Of a DNA stretch of 64,000 nucleotides, positions 56,151 to 64,000 are shown piece after piece. The notes beneath the pieces were generated by a model that worked only from the letters and a program-made list of their open reading frames with translations, was not told the origin of the DNA and did not search any database. The DNA comes from Alphaproteobacteria bacterium (GTDB taxonomy: Bacteria; Pseudomonadota; Alphaproteobacteria; Micavibrionales; Micavibrionaceae). Both the position numbers and the translations under genes were made by a program. Position 1 is the stretch's first letter, and every line of letters begins with the position of its first letter. Location of the stretch: positions 219,824 to 283,823 of the forward strand of contig JADLAT010000017.1 of the NCBI GenBank assembly GCA_020848095.1. The letters run 5' to 3'.

Positions 56151-57125
56151 CTAAAATGTGCCAACGACACGGATGCGCCCGTCTTTTTCCTTGCGGGTTT
56201 CATCCACTTTCACAGAATATCTTTGCACCGCCGTCGGTATATAGGCCGCAGGAACGAGCGCCTCCCACTGCACGGCGCTGCCCTTTACATCATATCGCAC
56301 AAGTGTACTGTCGATTTGCCCCAGACCATCAAGTATTTCCTGAACACGGACCATATGCTTGATGGTATCGCTCTTCATCGCGTTATAAGACATGATCATC
56401 AGGTCGGTTGAGGCTTTTTCAGTCTCGGCGGCAACCTTGCTCAAATTCCGCTGTGTCAAATTGATAGCAATATAGTTGTAAGCCAGAACCAGCGCCGCCA
56501 ACACAGAAACCAGCATGCCGGAAAGCACCAGCATTCTGACCGTTGCGCGCGCAAGTTTTTCAGTATTGAGCATCCGGTTACGCCACGGCACAATCTCAGC
56601 AATTTCAGGATTAATCGTCGCGAAATTAGCATCCATGCTCTGCACACGGGGCAAAATGGAGCGCGAAGCACCCAGAAAAACCTGCATCCGCCCGGTTTCC
56701 GGGTCCCATCTCAGGGCCGAGGCCAGACCTTCCTGCTCATAAAGATAGACTGTCTCCCGGTCCCAGTACTCGCTATTACCCGGCAAGGCCGCCGCCAGCG
56801 GGCACCAACTGTCCGGATTAGACGCCATTGAGGAAGACGGGCAGGCCAGATACCAGATTCGCCCCCCTTCCGCCGCATAGCAGTAATGCACCTTTTCCGT
56901 GCCGCAGGCCTGAGAAGCCGCATTCCAGACGGCCTCATCTTCCTGCCCCGGGATATGAGGAATTGCGCCGCCAACCAGTTCCTGCGGCAAATAAGGCGTC
57001 AGATTGGATACGAAGCTTTTGGCCTCACCCGCCAGAAAATCGGCGACACCGGGAAGCGGGCGGGAAATACCGTCACCCGCCGTTTTTTTAGCTTTTTCGC
57101 TCTTGTCTCCCATTTTTACAGACAC
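56151..57125 (-). CDS. Bitopic pilus assembly protein, PilO-like, with cytoplasmic N-domain
   Basis: A 324-residue protein. About 195 residues before the single membrane segment (residues 198-222, VRMLVLSGMLVSVLAALVLAYNYIA) would face the cytoplasm, and about 100 residues after it the periplasm. The N-domain contains YCYAAEGGRIWYLACPSSSMA and VYLYEQEGLASALRWD, and is not one I recognise. The C-part has a heptad stretch followed by strands ending RIRVVGTF. Position after the platform gene suggests a PilO/PilM-like role. GTG 57125 follows GGGG. Confidence 0.55.
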   Translation of the reverse strand: MSVKMGDKSEKAKKTAGDGISRPLPGVADFLAGEAKSFVSNLTPYLPQELVGGAIPHIPGQEDEAVWNAASQACGTEKVHYCYAAEGGRIWYLACPSSSMASNPDSWCPLAAALPGNSEYWDRETVYLYEQEGLASALRWDPETGRMQVFLGASRSILPRVQSMDANFATINPEIAEIVPWRNRMLNTEKLARATVRMLVLSGMLVSVLAALVLAYNYIAINLTQRNLSKVAAETEKASTDLMIMSYNAMKSDTIKHMVRVQEILDGLGQIDSTLVRYDVKGSAVQWEALVPAAYIPTAVQRYSVKVDETRKEKDGRIRVVGTF

Positions 57126-57136
57126 GTCATACCCCT

Positions 57137-58357
57137 TTACATTGCCCCTTCCATCAAGCCACCCATCATTGAGTCCATACTCACGTTCATTACGGTCAAT
57201 GCGTAAATGGCGCTACCGAAGGCCACAGCAAGAAATACGCCTGTAAGAGCAAAAGCCAGCCATACAATAAGAGAATGCTTTGTTTTGGCCGCCTGCGCCC
57301 GCATTTCGGATACAGACTCCATTACTGTAGCAACTTGGCCGAGATCAGACAAGCTCGCCAATTCGAGGCGCTCACTGCGCGTGAGCGGCGCTCTGTCCAG
57401 AGCTGCTCCTAACGAAACCCCGCGCCCCAGATCTATCAAAGATTCCGTCCAATAATGGGCCACATCTGGCGCAGAAGACGCCTCGGCCGATTGCTCCAGC
57501 GTTTCGTTAATCGGCACAAGCCCCCGGAGCATTCTGGAGGCTGCGGACATGGAATCAGCAAAAGCCAGATCGCGTAAATACCCGCCGACAAGCGGGATTT
57601 TTCGTACAATTCTGGCTGTCAGCCAGTCCTTTTTCCCCCGGTTTATCCAATAAGAAAACACGCACCACCCCATAAACAAGCCCATAGCAACCGAGGAGTA
57701 AATCAGAACATCCCAGAACAATCCGAGTCTCCCCACCACAAGCTCGAACTTTGCCAGCTCTACCGGATCTGTCGGGGGATTGTCCCTGAACCACTTCAAA
57801 ACCATGCCCTTACCGGACCAGAGCGAGGTCACAATCGAAAACACATCAAAAGCCAGCCAACCCATGGTCCCCATAATAGCGCGCGCATTTTTACGTTTTT
57901 GCGTGATGGAGTGGATGGCATGAGGGATCCCCTCCACCAGCCGGTTAGCCCGTTCCGAGCCCGCCAGAATTGCCAGCGTGCCATGATCAAAAATATTCAA
58001 AGCGCGCAGAGCGTCAATAACCCCAAGCCCGCGCGCCAGTGCCTCTCTGGCTGGCGCCAGAATATTCTGGCGTCTCGGGTTTGTTTCTGCCTGAATAATT
58101 TTCCACAGAGCCACGCCCGGCGATGAGGCCGTAGCCCGAAACTGGATGCCGCGCAAAAGCTGGACCTGCCACCAGGTAGAGCGCGCCAGCAACCGCTCCA
58201 GCGGGGAGCGTTCATGCGCCCGAATACTCAAAACATAGCCGCCCTTTTGAGTGACGACCGCGCGCACATCATCAACCGTAGGCAGATAAAAGGACTCCGT
58301 GGCCTTTTTGGGTCCGGAGGTTGTATCGTAAGCGATTTCAGCGATCCATTGCTGCAT
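57137..58357 (-). CDS. Inner-membrane platform protein, GspF/PilC/PilR-like
   Basis: A 406-residue membrane protein with three or four hydrophobic segments and two T2SSF-type halves. Family-like features include AREALARGLGVIDALRAL, SYWINRGKKDWLTARIVRKIPLVGGYLRDLA, AASRMLRGLVPINETLEQSA and LGRGVSLGAALDRAPL. The C-terminal pair of helices is clear (LIVWLAFALTGVFLAVAFGSAIYALTV region). It resembles PilR of R64-type thin pili more than classic PilC. It should couple the ATPase to pilin extraction. Gaps to its neighbours are 11 and 23 bases. Confidence 0.85.
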   Translation of the reverse strand: MQQWIAEIAYDTTSGPKKATESFYLPTVDDVRAVVTQKGGYVLSIRAHERSPLERLLARSTWWQVQLLRGIQFRATASSPGVALWKIIQAETNPRRQNILAPAREALARGLGVIDALRALNIFDHGTLAILAGSERANRLVEGIPHAIHSITQKRKNARAIMGTMGWLAFDVFSIVTSLWSGKGMVLKWFRDNPPTDPVELAKFELVVGRLGLFWDVLIYSSVAMGLFMGWCVFSYWINRGKKDWLTARIVRKIPLVGGYLRDLAFADSMSAASRMLRGLVPINETLEQSAEASSAPDVAHYWTESLIDLGRGVSLGAALDRAPLTRSERLELASLSDLGQVATVMESVSEMRAQAAKTKHSLIVWLAFALTGVFLAVAFGSAIYALTVMNVSMDSMMGGLMEGAM

Positions 58358-58380
58358 CCGGGGGGCCTGTTACTTTGGCG

Positions 58381-60159
58381 CTATTCCTCCAGATAGGATA
58401 GCGCGGATTTCGGGTCAACAAGACCACTTAAGACAAGATCGGTCAGCCCATCGCGGCGGGAATGAACGACCACTCCGTTTTCATGGACAAGGGCGTTAAC
58501 ATTATTAAGCAAGGCTTCGTAAATCTGGTTTCTTTGCCCCGGTCCCAACGTGATCAAAAGCGCATCAAGCAATAAGGTACGACCGGAAATACCGGTGCGG
58601 TTACAAAGATCGCAGCCACTGGTGTTATGGCGCCGGACTGGCGAGTCCGGGTCGATGCCAAATTGTTTAACTTCGTTTTCACGCAACAGATTTTTTGCCA
58701 CATCCTTATGAGAACACCCCTGACAAAGTGTCCGGACCAGACGCTGATTCAAGATACAGCGCACCTGCTGGGCCAATGTGTAGGTGGAGGAGCGCTCACG
58801 CTCATGCGGCATGAGAGAGCGCAGACGCTCAAATGTCTGCAAGGCGGTATCGGCATGAACCGTGGAAATCACGGTGTGGCCGGATTCGGCGGCGCGCAGG
58901 GAGGTTTCCACGGTTGCAGCATCGCGCATCTCCCCGATGACGATGTAATCCGGGTCATGCCGCATGGCCGCACGAATCAAATCCGCAAATTCACCGCCCG
59001 GCATACCGTGACGTACCTGCCACTGCGTCGCATAGCGCAGTTCGTATTCTATAGGGTCCTCGATCGTCAAAACATGCCGACGCCGCCGGTCGATTTGCTG
59101 CACGCAGGCATAAAGCGTGGTGGTTTTGCCCGATCCCGTTGGCCCGGACAGCAAAATCAGGCCACCGCCACCCTTGATTTCCGGCGAGAGCAGTCGCGCG
59201 AGGTAATCCGCCACGCCATCATGACGGCGAAACAGCTCGTCAAACCCTTTCAAGCCCGCCCGATCAAGCAGGCGCAAAGTCAGCTTTTCACCGTCTTGCG
59301 CCTGGGGCCCTGCCGCAACGCGGACATCGATACCGCGCCCCTGCCAGGTAAAACCGAAACGCCCATCCTTGGGCGTGGTTCTATCCCCGAAATTCAGCCC
59401 GGCATCGCGCTTTAACAGTGTGGTCAAGCGGGCCATAGCCTCCGCCGGCAGCAGATGCATCGGAATCATATCCCCGTCGATCCTGTATTGAATCCAGTTC
59501 GGCGCATCGGGGTTATTATCTTGCACCAGATGGATATCCGAAACCCGCATTTGCAGCGCCTCGGCCAGCATGTCGCGCTGGAACTGGTTTAATAAGAGGC
59601 CGTTATCACTATCCGCCAGCCAGAGCGCCAGCGTTTTTTCGCAGCGATCCGCAGAAAGATCGTGCACAGAGCGCAAGGTATCGATCAGTTCCTTACGGTC
59701 CCAGACTTCGCTTTCCAGACGCTCTACATGAAAACCACTTCGCCGCGCCGTGGAGATCAAGGCCTCAATCTGGCGGTCATTCAGATCGTGCAAAGGCGCA
59801 ATCCGCAAAACCCCGTCCCGCAAGCCGATCAGGTGAATATTCAAAGGCAGCCATGATTGAACAGGCAGGATAGAGCGCAGCTGATCTCCCGATGCGCGGT
59901 CTTTTACGCCTTCCTCTTCATCAATATCAGAGGGCGCCAGTGCGCCCGCCATGTCCAGAAGCTGTTCCGTCGAACGCGCAACCCCTTGATCGATCATCAA
60001 GGCACGCTCACGCTGGACCATATCCAGATAACGCTCCCGCCCTTCGGAGGAACGTGCGCGGCGGCGGGTGTCCATCTTCCGGCGCTCTACGCCGCCGGGT
60101 GGCACAGCTTCGCTTGCCCTGCGTTCCTGTTCATCATTCTGGGTTTCATCATCCATCAT
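58381..60159 (-). CDS. Type II/IV secretion-type ATPase, GspE/PilB/PilQ-like
   Basis: A 592-residue hexameric assembly ATPase. A polar Arg/Glu-rich N-terminus and a degenerate N2-type domain precede the motor. Walker A LLSGPTGSGKTTTLYACV, the Asp box TIEDPIEYEL, Walker B DPDYIVIGEMRDA and the His box SGHTVISTVHAD are all present. A CQGC then CDLC pair forms the zinc tetracysteine of extension ATPases. It sits directly upstream of the platform protein. There is only one ATPase in this operon and no PilT-like retraction ATPase in the window. Confidence 0.93.
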   Translation of the reverse strand: MMDDETQNDEQERRASEAVPPGGVERRKMDTRRRARSSEGRERYLDMVQRERALMIDQGVARSTEQLLDMAGALAPSDIDEEEGVKDRASGDQLRSILPVQSWLPLNIHLIGLRDGVLRIAPLHDLNDRQIEALISTARRSGFHVERLESEVWDRKELIDTLRSVHDLSADRCEKTLALWLADSDNGLLLNQFQRDMLAEALQMRVSDIHLVQDNNPDAPNWIQYRIDGDMIPMHLLPAEAMARLTTLLKRDAGLNFGDRTTPKDGRFGFTWQGRGIDVRVAAGPQAQDGEKLTLRLLDRAGLKGFDELFRRHDGVADYLARLLSPEIKGGGGLILLSGPTGSGKTTTLYACVQQIDRRRRHVLTIEDPIEYELRYATQWQVRHGMPGGEFADLIRAAMRHDPDYIVIGEMRDAATVETSLRAAESGHTVISTVHADTALQTFERLRSLMPHERERSSTYTLAQQVRCILNQRLVRTLCQGCSHKDVAKNLLRENEVKQFGIDPDSPVRRHNTSGCDLCNRTGISGRTLLLDALLITLGPGQRNQIYEALLNNVNALVHENGVVVHSRRDGLTDLVLSGLVDPKSALSYLEE

Positions 60160-60175
60160 TTCGACTTACCACAAA

Positions 60176-61831
60176 TCAATTAGCGTTGCCGGCACCAGCG
60201 CCCGCATTGACAGCGCTTCCGCCCTCTCCCGAGTTTGAGTCCGCATTGCTCCCCGATGATGACCCCAGACGGTTAAAAGAAGATAAAGATCTGTCGAAAA
60301 GTAATAAAATACGCTGTTCCTGATGCACAAATTCAATCCCGCTTTTTTGAATAATCACCAGCCAGGGAACGCCGCCGATAACTGTTTCTTCCTCGTTAAA
60401 GACCAGACGGCTTCCTCCCGGCCCATTGATTATGGCGCGCGTTGGGGAAAAGGATGTGATTTTATAACCATCCAGAACCTTCGCAAAATTTGTATTGCTG
60501 ACGCCAGAAGCCCCCCCGCCCGTTGCCTTGCGCGCCGCCTTGATGAGCGCCAGATCGGCATCCTGCGCGGAATCTTCTTGCAGATCGAGATCCGCCACGG
60601 ATATTGGCGGCACTTTAGAAAAAGGATCAGCCCCACCAGAGAGGGTTATCGATTTCTGATCGGCGCTGACCGTGGCGGAGGCCTCCCCCCGAACAGGTAA
60701 CACCAGAACACCGCGCGCGCCGCTATGTAAGACCTGAACATCATCCAGCAGCGCCCCCAAACGAGTTGGCGACCATGTAATGGTCAACGGGCACGCCTCT
60801 ATCGGCGCGAGCACCGTCCCGACAAGACAGCCGCTTTCCTTGAAGCTGACGCCGTTATCGGATCCGGAGGTTTTTATACCCTGTATCGTCAAGGGCGCGT
60901 CCCCGGAATTAACCAGCGATATGGTTATGGCCGAGGCTTTTTCAATATCTGTACCAAAATCAACCTCCTCGCGCGAGGATACGAGCAATCCCCGCCCCGG
61001 CACAGCCTGCGGAAACACATCAGCCTTTGACACATTGTCGGGGGCATATTCCCCTTTAAGGCTTACACTGGAGAGCGCGGCAGGGCCATTGTGCCGAACC
61101 ACGAGCACACCGGAGGATCGGCCCTTAAGTTTGGGAGACCATGTGACCGTAGCCATGCATGACTGTCCGGCGGCAAGCTTTTCGCAAACCGTGTTGAGCG
61201 AATATCCGGCTTGCTCACTGGCATCAATATAGATATCGCTGATTTCTATTTCATTCGATGTAATATTACGAAGAATAACCGGCTGTACAAGTGTCTGGCT
61301 ATTGGTCAGAGAGCCAAAATCAAGTTCCGCAGGAATGGTTTCGATATCGCTGGAGACCTTGTCGCCCGCACCCTCTACCGTTTCCACGCTCCCGGAAATC
61401 GTTGAGGTCACAAGGCGCGTGCGGGCATTATGCGACATCAGCATTTCAAGCCGCCACGGCCCAGCCTGCAACCCCTTCACCGTCAAGGCCACAGCGCATT
61501 CCGCGCCAGGTGCCAGATCATCTTCCTGACATTGATTGAGAGCCACAGCCGCCGCCACGTTGGAGGACGGGTATAACCGGACGAGTCCGGTTTTTACGGG
61601 CTGGCCGCCGTCATTGCGAAAACGAACCACCACCTGCGCCGTTGCGCCCATGGGGACCGCGCCACCATCGACAACAGGCGTGGAGGCGACGAAACCGCCG
61701 CCCGTCCCCGCGATCGCCGCGCTGCCCGGATCACTAAAACCGGGATGTTGTGCAAAGGCGGGCGAGAAAAAGCAGCCCAAAACCATAAGGACCGCTAGAA
61801 ACCCGACTTTAAGACGCGCACGCCTCTTCAT
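60176..61831 (-). CDS. Exported fusion of ASH-like Ig domains to a PilP/GspC-like domain
   Basis: A 551-residue exported protein. The N-terminus has a signal peptide ending SPAFA|Q, or a weak lipobox with Cys20. Three Ig-like repeats follow, each with a (D)FG strand, a late cysteine and TWSP, for example AELDFGSLTNSQ, CMATVTWSPK and CPLTITWSPT. They resemble ASH/choice-of-anchor D domains. The last 130 residues read DGYKITSFSPTRAIINGPGGSR, then VPWLVIIQKSGIEFVH and LLLFDRSLSSF, a PilP/GspC homology-region pattern that contacts secretins. ATG 61831 places the signal peptide first. It lies between the secretin and the ATPase. Confidence 0.7.
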   Translation of the reverse strand: MKRRARLKVGFLAVLMVLGCFFSPAFAQHPGFSDPGSAAIAGTGGGFVASTPVVDGGAVPMGATAQVVVRFRNDGGQPVKTGLVRLYPSSNVAAAVALNQCQEDDLAPGAECAVALTVKGLQAGPWRLEMLMSHNARTRLVTSTISGSVETVEGAGDKVSSDIETIPAELDFGSLTNSQTLVQPVILRNITSNEIEISDIYIDASEQAGYSLNTVCEKLAAGQSCMATVTWSPKLKGRSSGVLVVRHNGPAALSSVSLKGEYAPDNVSKADVFPQAVPGRGLLVSSREEVDFGTDIEKASAITISLVNSGDAPLTIQGIKTSGSDNGVSFKESGCLVGTVLAPIEACPLTITWSPTRLGALLDDVQVLHSGARGVLVLPVRGEASATVSADQKSITLSGGADPFSKVPPISVADLDLQEDSAQDADLALIKAARKATGGGASGVSNTNFAKVLDGYKITSFSPTRAIINGPGGSRLVFNEEETVIGGVPWLVIIQKSGIEFVHQEQRILLLFDRSLSSFNRLGSSSGSNADSNSGEGGSAVNAGAGAGNAN

Positions 61832-61986
61832 AATAAAACTGCCTGACCAATATGCCCCGGAATGGGACGTGAGAGAGGAGACCAAATACAAGACCCCATA
61901 TGAAAGTATAACATAAACGGTACTGTGAATAGAATAAATGCGTATTCTTTCCTAAAAAACTGCTTCTTGCATCTTACAGCGGAGCA

Positions 61987-63555
61987 TTACCTACCCGGGA
62001 CGCCGGATGCGGACGGATTAAGCACATCAGCCGGAATCACGCTTTGTGGAAAGGCTCCGGCCCCATCCATAGATAGCAAAGATCCGGCATGCCCCATCGG
62101 CACGGTATCTGCAACCGGCGCTTCGCCCGTAGTATAGACAATAACGCGCGGCTTAAGAAGGAACACCAGCTCTGTATTGGACGCCGTTGCCGAGCGAGAG
62201 GTCGGGAATAAGGGCTTATTAAAACCCGGCCCGGAGGTGTCATACTGGTCATTTTCCCGTACCAGCCCGGCGATCAGCAGAGAATCACCCGGACGTATAC
62301 GTATCTGAGTGGTTAGCTCTCGCTCCGTGGTTTCCGGTAACTGCAAGGTTGTGCCATCGGCATCAAACTCCTGGAATCTCCGGAACTCCTGAAGCGCGAT
62401 TTCAATACTCCCGTATATCGTTGCATTATCCCATGCGCTGGCAATGGTCAGGGTAAACCCGGTATCCACGGAGTCCGTTTCCGTTGAAACGGTAACCTCT
62501 CCATTATCGACGGATCGGCTGAGGGAGGATACGTAATTCACAGTATCCGCTGCACGCAAAGTGGCCTGCGCCCCTGAAAGAACCGTAATTTGCGGCTGGG
62601 AGATCGTTTTAACAGCCCCGTAATTGGAAATAAACTGTAGGACCTGATTAGACCCAAAGGAGACATCCCCCTTGGTCGGCAGGCCGATACTGATCGGCAC
62701 AAAATTAGCGCCCGTCCCGCCGGGAATGCTTATCCCTGTATTGAACGCGCCGAATGTATCAATCTGCTCCCAATCAATTCCCGTGGCGTTATCCGAATTC
62801 AGACCCACTTCCCAAATATACACCTCAAATACAATCAAAGCCGTGTTGGAGCGGATACGCTGAAAATAGTTCTCAGCCAGCCGGGCCGTGCGGTTGGTGG
62901 CCTCATAGATAATTGTCCGGGTTGCGCTCTCGGTAATTGGTGCGGTGCCTGTAATCGCCTGAATTCCCGATGCCAGCGCGGCTAAAATATCCGTATCACC
63001 CCCAACGGGCGGCACGCTCACGGTAAAGGTTTGCACATCCTTAACCACCAAAAGGCCATCTTCGTAAGAGCAATATAAATCTGCAAGGCCGCACACCCGC
63101 TCGACAACCTTATCAAGCGGTCCGCGCAAATTGGTGACTGTAATTGTGCGGATCATTCCTTCATTCGTCTCAAAAGCCATGGGGATTTCATAATCCGCCA
63201 AAATAAGCTGCAGCGCTCCGGCCAGCGTTTCAGAGCGCAACTCGAATGGCCCGACGATTTCACGAGGCAGAGAAGACGCGTTCGCGGCCACAGGCACCAG
63301 AACATCACTTCCCAAAGGAAGGTACAGAACACTGTCCGGCTTTTCGTTCACACCATCAGGCCTGTCACTCGCCATTGCCGGAGACGGGATTTTTGCATTA
63401 CGCGCGCCCGGCACACTCACATCCGCACACCCGCTCACGCCAATAGCCAGCAGGAGCAGAGCCAAAAACAAGATCCGCCCTGACAACGCCGAGCACCGCA
63501 TACCGAAACTATCCGGTTTTGTGCCCTGCATGACCTGCGTTGTTTTGACAATCAT
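61987..63555 (-). CDS. Outer-membrane secretin lipoprotein, PilN/GspD-like
   Basis: A 522-residue secretin. The lipobox GVSGC follows a hydrophobic stretch, so it is a lipoprotein like the PilN secretins of type IVb pili. An STN/N0-like domain (ADYEIPMAFET, PLDKVVERVCG) and a short N-domain precede the secretin core: SFGSNQVLQFISNYG, KTISQPQITVLSGAQATL, LTTQIRIRPGDSLLIAGLV and ELVFLLKPRVIVY. The start at 63555 is one base past the response-regulator stop (coupled). ATG 63501 also precedes the signal sequence. The 155 bases after its stop contain no gene. Confidence 0.9.
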   Translation of the reverse strand: MIVKTTQVMQGTKPDSFGMRCSALSGRILFLALLLLAIGVSGCADVSVPGARNAKIPSPAMASDRPDGVNEKPDSVLYLPLGSDVLVPVAANASSLPREIVGPFELRSETLAGALQLILADYEIPMAFETNEGMIRTITVTNLRGPLDKVVERVCGLADLYCSYEDGLLVVKDVQTFTVSVPPVGGDTDILAALASGIQAITGTAPITESATRTIIYEATNRTARLAENYFQRIRSNTALIVFEVYIWEVGLNSDNATGIDWEQIDTFGAFNTGISIPGGTGANFVPISIGLPTKGDVSFGSNQVLQFISNYGAVKTISQPQITVLSGAQATLRAADTVNYVSSLSRSVDNGEVTVSTETDSVDTGFTLTIASAWDNATIYGSIEIALQEFRRFQEFDADGTTLQLPETTERELTTQIRIRPGDSLLIAGLVRENDQYDTSGPGFNKPLFPTSRSATASNTELVFLLKPRVIVYTTGEAPVADTVPMGHAGSLLSMDGAGAFPQSVIPADVLNPSASGVPGR

Positions 63556-63556
63556 C

Positions 63557-63934
63557 TCAAGAGGCCCTGCGGGGTTGGAGCGTACGAAACACAGTTTTGA
63601 CCAGTCTATCGCGTTGCACGGGTTTCATCAAGACCGCCGCAACATTCCATTTACTCGCCTCCGCCAAAAGATCAGGATTTTGATCCCCCGTAACGAGAAT
63701 AACCGGTGTGGTTAAATCAAGCCCGCGAACGCGCTTTATAAACTCAAAACCGTCAATAGGCTCCATACGCACATCGACAATCGCAAGCGCTATGCTCCCG
63801 TCCACCTTTTCCATGGCGTCCTGTCCGTCCGTTGATTCAACGACATCATAGCCCTCATCACCTAAAAAACGGGCAATTTGCATCCGCACAAAGTCATTAT
63901 CTTCAACAACGAGAATTTTAGAAGCCGCAGTCAT
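63557..63934 (-). CDS. Stand-alone response regulator receiver
   Basis: A 125-residue CheY-like receiver with the acidic pair ED at 11-12, phospho-acceptor Asp54 in AIVDVRMEP, Thr in ILVTGDQ and Lys in VLMKPVQ. It has no output domain, so it works by protein contact. It is the first gene of the pilus-type operon, one base from the secretin, and may control assembly. Phosphate could come from the hybrid kinase at the other end of the region (51890), but that link is only suggested by position. Confidence 0.9.
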   Translation of the reverse strand: MTAASKILVVEDNDFVRMQIARFLGDEGYDVVESTDGQDAMEKVDGSIALAIVDVRMEPIDGFEFIKRVRGLDLTTPVILVTGDQNPDLLAEASKWNVAAVLMKPVQRDRLVKTVFRTLQPRRAS

Positions 63935-64000
63935 AAAAAAACCTGTTTTAAGGGATTACGATTCGGGTTAAGCCAGATCAAACTCTAAAGCAAAAATTCA

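Overview
The window is chromosomal DNA from an alphaproteobacterium of moderate GC content. Markers for that group are a DUF3035 lipoprotein, the ATP12 F1-ATPase chaperone, a UPF0262 protein, the infA-maf-RNase G-tRNA-Phe block, nadA-nadC, and several genes with no Shine-Dalgarno site. I cannot name the genus. A free-living, poorly characterised lineage is my inference, not something the sequence proves.

Layout. 1-4.6 kb, minus strand: ileS (cut by the window edge), an AEC transporter and ribF, with lspA divergent from them. 4.7-11.8 kb, plus strand: a tight set of lspA, a DUF3035 lipoprotein, an active and an inactive M16 peptidase, and pgi, then a pentapeptide-repeat protein. 11.9-20.8 kb: mutL; the crcB-rluC-AsmA-like-ATP12 operon on minus; an EamA transporter; TerC; rarA. 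20.8-28.3 kb: nadA, nadC, an isolated sdhB, hisG-UPF0262, an unknown membrane/TPR-like gene, infA-maf-RNase G and tRNA-Phe. 28.3-36 kb is accessory in character: an integrase fragment sits directly beside tRNA-Phe, followed by an aminotransferase and three tandem genes for large pilin-like proteins. 36-42.3 kb: a hydroxybutyrate dehydrogenase, an I78-type inhibitor, lepA, a methyltransferase and a BrnT/BrnA toxin-antitoxin pair. This pair is followed by a degenerate second copy of the lepA 3' end, an unknown protein with 7-residue repeats, a candidate small RNA and an AT-rich stretch. 42.3-54 kb: uvrB, a divergent aminotransferase, sdhCDA, a 673-residue coiled-coil protein of unknown function, asd and a soluble hybrid histidine kinase. 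54-64 kb, minus strand: a complete-looking type IVb pilus or type II-like secretion operon. It runs response regulator, secretin, a fusion of ASH-like domains to a PilP/GspC-like domain, ATPase, inner-membrane platform, two bitopic assembly proteins and two unusual pilin-like proteins.

The most interesting material is the pilus-type machine together with the three large pilin-like proteins about 20 kb away. Those three share a prepilin N-terminus, a common globular region and a C-terminal cysteine module, and one carries an additional cysteine-rich tail of roughly 400 residues. A reasonable hypothesis is a surface fibre with exchangeable tip adhesins. No major pilin with a canonical leader, no prepilin peptidase and no retraction ATPase lie in the window.

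The metabolic genes are ordinary (NAD synthesis, succinate dehydrogenase, glycolysis, aspartate-family amino acids). Small oddities are sdhB lying about 22 kb from sdhCDA and nadB being absent beside nadA-nadC.
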